The position numbers were made by a program, and so were the translations under genes. From positions 1 through 64,000 of the forward strand of contig CAKQRD010000007.1 in NCBI GenBank assembly GCA_934271275.1: a DNA stretch of 64,000 nucleotides, given 5' to 3'. This document shows, in pieces, positions 40,952-50,018 of the stretch (position 1 is the first letter of the stretch; every line of letters starts with the position of its first letter). This DNA is from an uncultured Clostridia bacterium (GTDB lineage Bacteria > Bacillota > Clostridia > Christensenellales > Borkfalkiaceae). The notes below the pieces were generated by a model. That model was not told the DNA's origin, made no database searches, and worked only from the letters and a program-made list of their open reading frames with translations.

Positions 40952-43741
40952 TTATAATCCTTCATTTACGGTAAGTCCCGCGACTACGGTAGATGCGTCT
41001 ATAAGAGGATTGTTCCAGTCTCTGCCGAGGTAGTGCACCTTTTTAGCGTTTACGATAACGTTGTCGCAATCAATAATGTTCGTCGTCTGTTTTATCCAGT
41101 ATCCGAACAAACTGAATATTTCCTGTCCTTTTGCGTTTATCGTTACGTTCTTGAACGTACACCTATCCATGGTATAACCGGTAAGGAATCCGTAATATTC
41201 TTTACTATAATCTGCGGGAGTCATGGTAGAACCTTCCGCCACAACGCTGCTCTTAACGTTTATCGTTATATTCTCGAAAGTAGTACCCGCAACCAAATAA
41301 CCGAAGATGTTCGCTCTCGAGTTGCCGCTATGCACAAGGTCTGTAAATACGAGATTTTTTATAACGGATTTATTCGTTGCGTGTATGCTTACGAACATAC
41401 CTTCTCTGTTATCCGTATCGAGATTCTTTATCGCAAAACCTCTGCCGTCGAACGTTCCGCACAAACCGTTGCAAGTAACGGTATACGCGCCGCCGAACGT
41501 GCCCGCCGTTCCGTCCTCTTTAGCGTAGTCGAGGTCGTTACCGAGTGCGAAATATCCGTAAGCTCTTTCAGCCGACTTCAAGCTTCTGAACGTCGAGGCG
41601 AACTCTTTCGTCGTCTTAATAACCTTCGTTGCTAATAAGATATGAACGGAAAGGTCGTATTCCGTGCCGTTCGATTCTGAAGTCATGGTCAAAACCCTTT
41701 CTCCCGCGTCGCTCGCCGTAAACGTCGTTAACGGAACGGTAAGAACCCCTTCGCTATAAGTCGCTCCGACGACTTCGTTTCCGTTAAACATAAGGCTCGA
41801 AAGAACGCCGTAACCCTCGCCTACCGCAATCGTAGCGTTGCCGCTTGCTATCGTCTGATTTGCAAGTTCCGCGGTGGTGTTCTTAACGCCCAAATCTATA
41901 AGGAACGAAACTTTGCCTTCTTCTTTTTCGTAAACGTCTTTCGTGACTTCTCCGGCAGAAGTAAGATTAAGAGTAAGCCCGTTTATTTCCGTGTCTGCGG
42001 AAATTACGTCGCCGCCGTCTATTTTACCGATATAATAAACGTTTTTCGCGTTCACTACAAAGTTGTTGCAGGATATAACGCCGCTTTCGGGTAATTTTAC
42101 GTTAGAACCGAGAAGCGAATAGATCTTTTGTCCTTCCGCGTTTATCGTTATATTGTTATAGGTGTTTTTATCCGCGTAAAGGTTAAAGAAGAAACCTACG
42201 CCCGTAGTGCCGGCGTTCGGAGTGCCTTCAAACGTAACTCCGCCCGCAACGACGCTCTTTTTAACGTTTATCGTTATGTTGTCGAATCTGACGTAGCCCG
42301 TTGCCCAGCCGAATATGTTCGCGCCGTAACCGCCTTCATGAACGAGGTCGTCGAACACGAGATTCTTTATCACCGAGCCGTTTTTAGCAGAAATTCTTAC
42401 GAACAGTCCAAACGGGTTTGCCGTATTGAAATTCCTTATCGAATGACCTCTTCCGTCGAACGTACCCTTAAACCCGTCGCAGTTCCAAAGCATGCCGTAA
42501 GAAAGTCCGCCCGAGTGGTTGGGAAGCGCTTTTCCTTCGTAATCGAGATCGTTACCGAGTACGAAATATCCGTAAACCGCGGGCTTGTTTTTCTGATCTC
42601 TGAAAATATTCTGAAATTCGTCTGTCGTTTCGATGATTTTAGTAACGAAAGTTACCTTTATCGTTACAATGCAAGCCTGCTCGCCGACTAAAAGCATCTT
42701 AAATTCTTTGTCGCCGACCGTTTCTCCGTCAAAATATTCGGAAGGAATACGAATCAAGCCGTTTTCGTTCGTGACTTTAACCAAATCCGCGTCGAGATAA
42801 TAGAATCCCCAGATTTCGCCCTTGTATTCGCTTCCCAAATCTATTTCGTAGAACTCCTCGCCTATCGTCTGATCGCCGAGTTCTGCGGCAACGTTATCTA
42901 CGTTATGATTAAGAATAAACCCGTAATGATTATCCTCGTCCGCATACACGGTTTTCTCTACGGCTTTCTGCGAATAACCGCACGCACATTCGAGCGCGCC
43001 CGTTTCGCCGTTAAAGGTGAACTCGTGCTTAACTACGTTTTCGTAACCGCAAACGGTACAAGTAAGATAATGTCCTTTTTCGTTGAATTTCAGTTCTTCG
43101 CCGTAAACGTGTTTTTCGGTAACGACGTGCGACTTATCCCTTTTGCAAACGCCGACGTGGTTTTCGCCGTCCTGCGCGGGAGAATATTCGTAATCGTGAT
43201 CGAGCGCGTCTATCTCTCCGTCGTGCTTGTAGCCGCAGATTTTACATTCGGAAGTTCCTTTGCCCTTTTCGGTGCAGGTAGGCTCTTTCTCTGTCTGCCA
43301 TTCCTTAAAATCGTGAGCCGTTTCTTCCAGCTTAACGTCACAACCCTCTCTTACGCATTCGTGCCAGTGCTTATTTTCGTCGTTTTTCCACTCTTCTTTG
43401 GCAACGTGTCCGAGAGGCTCGGTATCTCTTTGTTCTTTGTATCCGCAAATATTGCAAGCCCTTTCTTCCTTGCCCTTTTCGGTGCAGGTAGCGGCTTTGC
43501 TTTCCGTCCAGTTGCCGAAAATATGCGAACCCTCTTCCAGCTTTTTATCGCAACCCTCTCCTGTACACTTTTTCCAGTGTTCGGTAGCGTTGCTTTCGTA
43601 AGTTGCCGAAGCCGTATGCGTGTGTTCGGGCGTTTCGCCGCCGCCCGTTCCGCTGCCGGACTTACACGCGACAAACGAACAAGCGCAAACCGCAAGGCAT
43701 AAAGCAAAAGCAGTCAATAAAACTTTTCTCAAAGTTTTCAT
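40952..43741 (-). CDS. Lipoprotein with CxxC modules and two beta-helix modules
   Basis: 929 aa with lipobox FVAC (Cys26). Residues about 38-255 hold several modules of the HxFGxWxxxxxxTC / CxICGYK pattern with repeated CxxC pairs, possibly zinc-binding. Two beta-helix-like modules follow, near residues 385-600 and 725-925, each with YFVLGNDLDY or YFALGNDLDY, GTFDGRGHSIRNF or GTFDGRGFAIKNL, and IKNLVFDDLVH or IKNLVFTDLVH. The second is nearly identical over more than 60 residues to the last module of the 1827-aa protein, implying recent copying. It has its own regulon B promoter. Probably a surface glycan-binding or wall-associated protein. Confidence 0.82.
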   Translation of the reverse strand: MKTLRKVLLTAFALCLAVCACSFVACKSGSGTGGGETPEHTHTASATYESNATEHWKKCTGEGCDKKLEEGSHIFGNWTESKAATCTEKGKEERACNICGYKEQRDTEPLGHVAKEEWKNDENKHWHECVREGCDVKLEETAHDFKEWQTEKEPTCTEKGKGTSECKICGYKHDGEIDALDHDYEYSPAQDGENHVGVCKRDKSHVVTEKHVYGEELKFNEKGHYLTCTVCGYENVVKHEFTFNGETGALECACGYSQKAVEKTVYADEDNHYGFILNHNVDNVAAELGDQTIGEEFYEIDLGSEYKGEIWGFYYLDADLVKVTNENGLIRIPSEYFDGETVGDKEFKMLLVGEQACIVTIKVTFVTKIIETTDEFQNIFRDQKNKPAVYGYFVLGNDLDYEGKALPNHSGGLSYGMLWNCDGFKGTFDGRGHSIRNFNTANPFGLFVRISAKNGSVIKNLVFDDLVHEGGYGANIFGWATGYVRFDNITINVKKSVVAGGVTFEGTPNAGTTGVGFFFNLYADKNTYNNITINAEGQKIYSLLGSNVKLPESGVISCNNFVVNAKNVYYIGKIDGGDVISADTEINGLTLNLTSAGEVTKDVYEKEEGKVSFLIDLGVKNTTAELANQTIASGNATIAVGEGYGVLSSLMFNGNEVVGATYSEGVLTVPLTTFTASDAGERVLTMTSESNGTEYDLSVHILLATKVIKTTKEFASTFRSLKSAERAYGYFALGNDLDYAKEDGTAGTFGGAYTVTCNGLCGTFDGRGFAIKNLDTDNREGMFVSIHATNKSVIKNLVFTDLVHSGNSRANIFGYLVAGTTFENITINVKSSVVAEGSTMTPADYSKEYYGFLTGYTMDRCTFKNVTINAKGQEIFSLFGYWIKQTTNIIDCDNVIVNAKKVHYLGRDWNNPLIDASTVVAGLTVNEGL

Positions 43742-43800
43742 CTTTTCTCCTCCGTCCTTTTAATGAATGAATTCAGAGATTTTTCCTTCTCTTATTTAAT

Positions 43801-43829
43801 ATTTTATCATCGAAAATATACGCTGTAAA
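43801..43829 (-). promoter_or_regulatory. Regulon B promoter 2 (929-aa lipoprotein)
   Basis: -35 TTTACA (43824-43829), 17-bp spacer, -10 TAAAAT (43801-43806); same layout as promoter 1. Confidence 0.8.
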
Positions 43830-43838
43830 TACCAAAAA

Positions 43839-43875
43839 CGATTATTTTTTACGAATTTCGATTATTTTTTACGAA
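43839..43875. promoter_or_regulatory. Regulon B operator, copy 2 (best copy)
   Basis: Contains two full copies of the 17-bp half-site TTCGTAAAAAATAATCG on the minus strand, 3 bp apart, giving a 20-bp period that puts both on one face of the helix. Confidence 0.85.
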
Positions 43876-43920
43876 AAAAGAACGCTTTACCTTTTTTTAA
43901 TTACTAAAAAGGTAAAGCGT
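43871..43920 (-). terminator. Terminator of the 1827-aa protein gene
   Basis: Minus-strand stem ACGCTTTACC(TTTTT) / (AAAAA)GGTAAAGCGT, up to 15 bp, followed by TTCTTTTTT. It abuts the regulon B operator of the next gene. Confidence 0.88.
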
Positions 43921-43956
43921 CGCGATATATAAATTCCTTTTTCGCTTGCAAGAAAC

Positions 43957-46900
43957 TTAATTTAAACCCGTCCAGGATTCTTTGTACAAATCATCGATGC
44001 TCTTGTGTTCGCCCCATAGCGTAATACCGAGCGCCTTTGCGTCGTCTTTCCAAGCCTGCCTCATAGCGACGATGGAAACGCCGGGTTTATAGGCTCTGTA
44101 TTCTTCTGGATAATAGTATAACGTCCAGTAGCGAACAGCCATACTCTCCACTTTGATCGCCTTTGCGATTCTCGCATATTCGACGGGATCGGAACTTTCG
44201 AGCGGGGCAATCGCCGCGTATGCGGAATCGATATCGTCAAGCCACTTTGCAAGTTTATCCAAATCGTAATCCGACTTAGAGCATTTATGCGCTTTCGTGC
44301 TTAAATAGCCTATCGTTCTGTCGCTTGCGTACTTCGTGGCGAACATTGCGCGAATTTCGGTATAAATATTTTTCATAACGTCACCCGCCGCGCCGTAGTA
44401 ATGCGCAAAGAAATCGTTCGTAAGCTTATCCGTGTCTTCGTTCACGTTGTACATAAGCTTTGCGTTAAGATAAGCTTTCAAGTGCGAAAAACAGGTAGAT
44501 TCAACCTGATTATACTGCGCGTTGTTAAAAAGATACAATCCGTTATGCTCCGCCGCGAACTGTAAATTCTCTTTAATCGAACCGAAGTTATCAAAGAAAT
44601 CGAGGTAGTACGCAAAGTTTTCCATATAGAACCAGTAAAAAACGTTCTTGCTTACAAGACTCCACCCCTCGATATTCTTTTTCACGTCCGCGTTTACGGA
44701 ATCGTTAAAAGAAACGTAGTAGTTTGCTTCTATGGGCGCATACATAACGCACACGTTATCGCGTAGCTGCATATCTGCGTTTACAAGACTGTAATTGCCT
44801 GCGCTCCCGGAAACGGGCGCGTCTTGCGTGGCGTGATAAGCGAACATAACGAGGTATGCTTCTCTGTTGTTCTGCGTAAGATAATCGGCGATAAGATCGG
44901 AAACCTTATTCATAAACCGTATGTAGGTCGAAGCCTTAAACCCGCCGCGACTGTTGATATAAGAAGTACAGGAACTGCAATCGCACCAGTAGTCGTTGTC
45001 TTCTTGACCGAACACTATGTATTTCGCGTTCGCATTGCCGGAAAGAACCGTTTTTATTTTAGAAGCGACTTCTGCGGCAAGCCCGTTTAAATCGCGGGAA
45101 AAACAAAGCTGTCTGTACTCATACGAATTAAAAGAGTACTTTCTGTAACGATAAAACCAGTTTGAGTAGCTTGAACTATAAGTCGAATACGGAATAGTCG
45201 AAAAAAAGTTGTGTAAAGAGCCGCCTACGCCGTCCGCTCCCACAAGCTGACCGCCCGTGGAATTGAACTTCATACGGTACGAATAGTTAGTGTCCATATT
45301 GCTTTTAGTTTCAAAACCGTATGCGGGAAGTCTGTAAGTAAAAGACGGACTTACTATCTCCCCCTTGTAATTATTAAGGTTGCAATTCGATACGTTGGTA
45401 TCGATATAATAAACGCCGTCCGCGAAATATTCAAAGTTAAAATGCGTTTTCAAAAAATCGTAAACGCCGTATATAAGCCCCGTAGAGTCCACACCCGCTA
45501 TATACACGTTTCCGTCTATAGTTTTAATAAAATATTCGTTTTCATTTAAATCGGGAATAGTTCCGATAGCAGCCGATAGGCGGGAAGTCCCGCCTATCGA
45601 AATGAATTTGCCGCTATAATTGTCTGACGTAGTAGTACCTTCCGAAAACCAGCCGAGTTTTTTGCCGATAGCCTTTTCCGCAAACGTCTGCAACTCGTTA
45701 GAAGCACCTATCGCCATGCCGTACGCGGGAAGAATGGTGTTTCCTTCTCCTTCCGGATTTCTTTGCGGAACGACGACCGAATAGGTTGAAGCTCCGTCTT
45801 CTACAAGCCTGCTCACGGGGAGATTTATGGTAAGTCCCGCGACTTCGGTATCACCGGAGATAAGTGCGTTAGACCAGTCTCTGCCGAGATAGTGTATCTT
45901 TTTAGCGTTTACGATAACGTTGTCGCAATCAATGATATTCGCCGTCTGTTTTATCCAGTATCCGAACAAGCTGAATATTTCCTGTCCTTCCGCGTTTATC
46001 GTTACGTTCTTAAACGAACACTTATCCATGGTATAACTTGTAAGGAATCCGTAATAGTCTTTACTATAATCTGTGGGAGTCATGGTAGAACCTTCCGCCA
46101 CAACGCTGCTCTTAACGTTTATCGTTATATTGTCGAAAACAACTCCCGCAATCGTATGACCGAAAATGTTTGCCTGCGGTTTGCCGCTATGCACAAGGTC
46201 GTCGAATACAAGATTCTTTATAGTAGCACGACTGCTGTAAATAGTTTTTACAAACAAACCGAACGCGTTTTCCGTCTCGAAATTCTTTATCGAATGACCT
46301 CTTCCGTCGAACGTTCCCGCAAAACCCGTTTCATAATTATTGATATACTGAACAACCGAATAGCCTGACGTACCCGGATTTTTAAGCGGTGTTCCCGCAT
46401 AATCAAGGTCATTGCCGAGTACAAAATACCCGTATACAGCCTTTCTTTCTTGCGGTTTACGGAAAGTCGTTTCAAAGTCAGTCGTCGTCTTAATAACCTT
46501 CGTTGCGAAAAGCGCGTGGATATTTAACGTGTAGTTTGCGGTATCTGAAGAAGACTTCATAACGAGCGTGCTTTCCTGCCCCGCAATCGCCGCGTTCAAG
46601 ACAGAGCCGAGCGGGAAGGTAAGAACGCCTTCTGCATAAGTCGCGCCTTCTACCGCGTTTTCGTTATAAGTAAGCGAAACTAAATCGCCGTAAGTCGTGC
46701 CGATATTTAAAGAAGCCGTTTCCGCAGTCGTTTGATCGCTCGTTGTCTTTTCAACGTCCGTCACGCCGAGATCTACGAGATAAGAAGTAGTTCCCGTTTC
46801 GTATAAGTCTTGCGTTATCTCTTCTTTAACGGTATCTTGATTTATGGTAACGCCGCTGTATGCCGTAAGCGCGTTTTCCGGTGTTGCGTCCGTACTGCCG

Positions 46901-49440
46901 ATATACTGCACCTTTTTGGCGTTTACGATAACGTTATCGCAAGAAGTCGCACTATCGCCGCTTCCGATCTCCGGCGCAATCAAACTGAATATTTCTTGCC
47001 CTTCTGCGTTTACGGTTACGTTATTTATCCAACTCTTCGTAATATAACTGCTTGCAAACAAGCCGTATCCGTAGCCCATAGTCGCTCCCGCGGGTATAGT
47101 GCTTTGCGCCACGTTAATGACTATATTTTCAAGGGTGATACCCTGCATACCGCTAGCGAAAATTGTTGCATTTTTGTTCCCCGTATGAACGAGATTTTCA
47201 AATACAAGGTTTTTAATGTACGACTTGTCGTTATATTTTATTATCGGGAATAAGCCGTAACTATTTCCCGTGTTGAAATTCTTTATCGAATGACCTCTTC
47301 CGTCAAACGTACCCATCAAACCATTCATCTTGCTAAGGTCGCCTACCGTGCCGCCCGGCGCAGGCAACGCGTTGCCCGCATAGTCGAGATCCGCGCCTAA
47401 AACGAAATATCCGCAAATGAATTTGCTTGCCGCTATAACTCTGAACACTTCTTCAAACTCTGCGGTGGTTTTTATAACTCTCGTCGCTACGAATAAGTGA
47501 ACGGTTAACGTGTAGTTTGCGGTTTTAGTCGTAGTTTTGAGAACGACGGTTTTTTCCGTTCCTCTGTCCGTTGCCGCAAATATGTTCACGGGGAAAGTAA
47601 GAACGCCGTCCGCATAAGCCGCGCCTTCTACCGCGTTTCCGTTATAGGTAAGCGAAACGAAATCGCCGTAAGTCGTACCGACAGAAATTGCCGCGTTACC
47701 GCTTCCTACCGTCTGATAGTTAGGATTAGGCTTAGTATCCGTCACACCGAGATCTACGAGATAAGAAGTAGTTCCCGTTTCGTATAAGTCTTGCGCTATC
47801 TCTTCTTTAACGATTTCTTGATTTATGGTAAGTCCCGCGACTTCGGTATCACCGGATACTACCTCGCCAGACCAGTCTCTTCCGAGATAGTGCACCTTTT
47901 TAGCATTTACAACAACGTTTTCGCAAGTATAATACGGACCTTCATCGTTAGGTCTGCGAGTCCAGTACCCGAACAAGCAGAATATTTCCTGCCCTTCCGC
48001 GTTTATCGTTACGTTCTTGAACGTACACCTATCCATGGTATAACCCGTAAGGAATCCGTAATAACCGGAAGCGGGCGGCATTGCAGAACCTTCCGCCACA
48101 ACGCTCGTTTTAACGTTTATCGTTATATTCTCGAAAGTAGTACCCGCAACCAAATAACCGAAGATATTCGCTTGCACGTTTCCGCTATGCACGAGATCTG
48201 TAAATACAAGATTTTTGATAACCGTTTTATTCGTTGCGTGTATGCTTGAAAACAGTCCGTCTCTGTGACCGGTATCGAGATTCTTTATCGCATACCCTCT
48301 GCCGTTAAACGTTCCGCATAGACCGTTACACGTAACTGTTGCCGAACCGCCGAGATTAGCCCCGCCGTAATCGAGGTCGTTACCGAGTACGAAATATCCG
48401 TAAGCTCTTTCGTCTTTCGTTAAGCTTCTGAAAGTCTTGTTAAAATCACTCGTGTCGGTTATAACTCTCGTCGCAACGTAAATCGGTACGGATACGACGC
48501 CCTGACTCGTTCTTAACGTCAGTTCGTGTTCGCCTGCCGTTTGCGGGCTGAATAAGTTTTGCGGAAGGGTAACGTAATTCCCCGCAAGGGTTATTCCCGT
48601 ATTTTTAACGCCGTCGTACGTCGCGTTTCTCAACGTACCGTAGTCTTTGCCGAGATCTATCTTTTGGTCTTTATCGATAAAAGAAGTCGTCTGTTCCGCA
48701 ACGGGCTTTTTTAAGTCGGCATAAGATACGTTTAAATTTATCGCCGCGCCGCGACCTTCTTCTACTACGGTAAGAGTCGTTCCGCAAACCGTGCAGACTC
48801 CGTTTTCGAACTGATGGGAAGTTACGCCTTCGTCACCGTTGACAAAGGTTGCCACTCGGTCGGTTATTCCTTCCGGCAACGCTCCGCCGCTCTCTGCCGC
48901 AGAAGCCACGCAGGAGATAGACCTCGCCGCCGATTTATCGCTGAAAGCATAGGTAGCTCCGCCGTCCGTCGTATAATACAAAACAGCCTGATATCTTACC
49001 CCGTAGTTGGCTTCTTTCACTTTAAGAACGCCTTTAACGGTGTAATCCAAAATATTTGCCGCCGGTATATCGGCAGATATCTGTTCCCTTTCAAATCCGT
49101 ATCTTATCTTGAAAAATTCAAGATAGTTACTGCCTTCTTCAGAGGTTCTCGTCGAGAACGCTTCAAACGCCTTTTCGGGCGCAATCAGCATAGAAACCCG
49201 ACAATTCGTCTTGTAAGATCCGTCCTCGTTAAAAAGTTGACCTTTCAAACCCTCTTTGTTTATGGTCGCAACGAATCTTAAACCCGAATAGCCGCCTTCG
49301 GAGGTATCTACCCTCACGTAAGCGCCCTGCTCGAAATCTATGTCCGCCGCGTTTACCTTCGCCGATAACCCTAACGTCGCAAGCGCGAGCGCGAAAAACG
49401 CTATGGCGATAACCGATATGATTCTTATCGTCTTTTTCAT
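43957..49440 (-). CDS. Giant secreted protein: GLRF domain, three beta-helix modules, DUF4838 domain
   Basis: 1827 aa from the ATG at 49440, with AGGAGG 9 nt upstream; a GTG three codons earlier abuts the ribosome site and is rejected. A signal peptide ends near residue 32. Residues about 40-215 are the GLRF domain also found at the end of the 850-aa protein. Three beta-helix-like modules start near residues 330, 660 and 985 (period about 329), each with GYFVLGxDLDY, GTFDGRGHSIKNF or a close variant, and NVTINAEGQEIF. From about 1225 to the end is a DUF4838 unit with VFGQEDNDYWCDC including CxCxxC, and WFYMENFAYYLDFFDNF. No C-terminal anchor is seen. Preceded by a 40-aa peptide gene in the same transcript. 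It probably binds the glycan through its repeats and acts on it with the DUF4838 domain. Confidence 0.87.
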   Translation of the reverse strand: MKKTIRIISVIAIAFFALALATLGLSAKVNAADIDFEQGAYVRVDTSEGGYSGLRFVATINKEGLKGQLFNEDGSYKTNCRVSMLIAPEKAFEAFSTRTSEEGSNYLEFFKIRYGFEREQISADIPAANILDYTVKGVLKVKEANYGVRYQAVLYYTTDGGATYAFSDKSAARSISCVASAAESGGALPEGITDRVATFVNGDEGVTSHQFENGVCTVCGTTLTVVEEGRGAAINLNVSYADLKKPVAEQTTSFIDKDQKIDLGKDYGTLRNATYDGVKNTGITLAGNYVTLPQNLFSPQTAGEHELTLRTSQGVVSVPIYVATRVITDTSDFNKTFRSLTKDERAYGYFVLGNDLDYGGANLGGSATVTCNGLCGTFNGRGYAIKNLDTGHRDGLFSSIHATNKTVIKNLVFTDLVHSGNVQANIFGYLVAGTTFENITINVKTSVVAEGSAMPPASGYYGFLTGYTMDRCTFKNVTINAEGQEIFCLFGYWTRRPNDEGPYYTCENVVVNAKKVHYLGRDWSGEVVSGDTEVAGLTINQEIVKEEIAQDLYETGTTSYLVDLGVTDTKPNPNYQTVGSGNAAISVGTTYGDFVSLTYNGNAVEGAAYADGVLTFPVNIFAATDRGTEKTVVLKTTTKTANYTLTVHLFVATRVIKTTAEFEEVFRVIAASKFICGYFVLGADLDYAGNALPAPGGTVGDLSKMNGLMGTFDGRGHSIKNFNTGNSYGLFPIIKYNDKSYIKNLVFENLVHTGNKNATIFASGMQGITLENIVINVAQSTIPAGATMGYGYGLFASSYITKSWINNVTVNAEGQEIFSLIAPEIGSGDSATSCDNVIVNAKKVQYIGSTDATPENALTAYSGVTINQDTVKEEITQDLYETGTTSYLVDLGVTDVEKTTSDQTTAETASLNIGTTYGDLVSLTYNENAVEGATYAEGVLTFPLGSVLNAAIAGQESTLVMKSSSDTANYTLNIHALFATKVIKTTTDFETTFRKPQERKAVYGYFVLGNDLDYAGTPLKNPGTSGYSVVQYINNYETGFAGTFDGRGHSIKNFETENAFGLFVKTIYSSRATIKNLVFDDLVHSGKPQANIFGHTIAGVVFDNITINVKSSVVAEGSTMTPTDYSKDYYGFLTSYTMDKCSFKNVTINAEGQEIFSLFGYWIKQTANIIDCDNVIVNAKKIHYLGRDWSNALISGDTEVAGLTINLPVSRLVEDGASTYSVVVPQRNPEGEGNTILPAYGMAIGASNELQTFAEKAIGKKLGWFSEGTTTSDNYSGKFISIGGTSRLSAAIGTIPDLNENEYFIKTIDGNVYIAGVDSTGLIYGVYDFLKTHFNFEYFADGVYYIDTNVSNCNLNNYKGEIVSPSFTYRLPAYGFETKSNMDTNYSYRMKFNSTGGQLVGADGVGGSLHNFFSTIPYSTYSSSYSNWFYRYRKYSFNSYEYRQLCFSRDLNGLAAEVASKIKTVLSGNANAKYIVFGQEDNDYWCDCSSCTSYINSRGGFKASTYIRFMNKVSDLIADYLTQNNREAYLVMFAYHATQDAPVSGSAGNYSLVNADMQLRDNVCVMYAPIEANYYVSFNDSVNADVKKNIEGWSLVSKNVFYWFYMENFAYYLDFFDNFGSIKENLQFAAEHNGLYLFNNAQYNQVESTCFSHLKAYLNAKLMYNVNEDTDKLTNDFFAHYYGAAGDVMKNIYTEIRAMFATKYASDRTIGYLSTKAHKCSKSDYDLDKLAKWLDDIDSAYAAIAPLESSDPVEYARIAKAIKVESMAVRYWTLYYYPEEYRAYKPGVSIVAMRQAWKDDAKALGITLWGEHKSIDDLYKESWTGLN

Positions 49441-49455
49441 TCTTCTCACCCTCCT

Positions 49456-49578
49456 TTACAACCTGATCCACGGATCGTCTATCGGGTTGTCGGTAGCCGA
49501 CGCGCCGAGGGACATTCCTATTGAAGCGAGAAGCATTTCAAGCTTCGGCGCTTCGTACTGCTTTTTGTCTTTTCTCAT
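49456..49578 (-). CDS. Small peptide (40 aa), YxxP peptide family
   Basis: The ATG at 49578 has AAGGAG 8 nt upstream. The peptide opens MRKDKKQYEAPKLEMLL, has a Gly/Ala/Ser-rich middle and ends DNPIDDPWIRL. YEAP matches YEHP of the 42-aa peptide at 5204. Its stop lies 15 nt before the start of the 1827-aa protein, and the ribosome site of that gene overlaps the peptide's final codons, so translation is coupled. Expressed from regulon B promoter 3, behind a copy of the double-hairpin element. Function unknown. Confidence 0.72.
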   Translation of the reverse strand: MRKDKKQYEAPKLEMLLASIGMSLGASATDNPIDDPWIRL

Positions 49579-49610
49579 TGTTTTTTCTCCTTATAAAAAA
49601 CGCTGTTTTT

Positions 49611-49680
49611 TAGGCTGATAAACGGGCTTGCCCGATTTTTTCTAAAATCGGGCAAGGCGTACGCCTTGCAAAACTTTTTT
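49611..49680 (-). repeat. Dispersed double-hairpin leader element, copy 3
   Basis: Same core and orientation as 5361-5430 and 21478-21547. Located in the long leader of the peptide/1827-aa transcript, about 40 nt upstream of the ribosome site. Confidence 0.8.
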
Positions 49681-49816
49681 TACGTTAACCTTTTTACTTC
49701 ACTTTTTTATGAAGGACTTTTTCTTACACCCATCTATTCTCTCCCCGCAAATTATTCCACCATTTCCGCATATATCCGTCGGCGATGGTTCTCCGACTAT
49801 CATAAATCCCGATTAT

Positions 49817-49845
49817 ATTTTAAGTCATAAAAATGCGTTTGTAAA
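49817..49845 (-). promoter_or_regulatory. Regulon B promoter 3 (peptide + 1827-aa protein)
   Basis: -35 TTTACA (49840-49845), 17-bp spacer, -10 TAAAAT (49817-49822). Confidence 0.8.
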
Positions 49846-49854
49846 TATCAAAAA

Positions 49855-49885
49855 CGATTATTTTTTACGAATTTCGACTATTTTT
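49855..49885. promoter_or_regulatory. Regulon B operator, copy 3
   Basis: Minus-strand AATAGTCGAAATTCG and TAAAAAATAATCG, the same direct-repeat site with one change in the distal half. Confidence 0.75.
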
Positions 49886-49921
49886 ATGGCTTTACGAATT
49901 TTCCGTAGGAAAAAATCGTGC

Positions 49922-49952
49922 AAAAAAACTCCCCGAGCGCGAGGAGTTTTTT
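49922..49952 (-). terminator. Terminator of the metallophosphatase gene
   Basis: Stem AAAAAACTCC / GGAGTTTTTT with a 10-nt loop, T run on the minus strand; nearly symmetrical, so it may work in both directions. Confidence 0.8.
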
Positions 49953-50018
49953 ATTTGCTTGTAAGCCTGTGTGTTTAAATTCGGTTTACCTGTTTTTTAT
50001 AATACGCGCACGTTCGTT

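Larger units (their letters stand above)
49579..50018. other. Intergenic region with leader element, promoter, operator and terminator
   Basis: This 440-bp stretch contains the double-hairpin element (49611-49680), about 135 bp of AT-rich leader with nothing recognisable, regulon B promoter 3 and operator (49817-49885) and the terminator of the metallophosphatase gene (49922-49952). The peptide transcript therefore has an unusually long leader of about 230 nt. Confidence 0.65.

Noticed and set aside
49709..49978. 89-codon plus-strand frame in the intergenic region before the 1827-aa protein operon
   Set aside because: It crosses the regulon B operator, promoter and a terminator, and has no ribosome site; best explained as control DNA.
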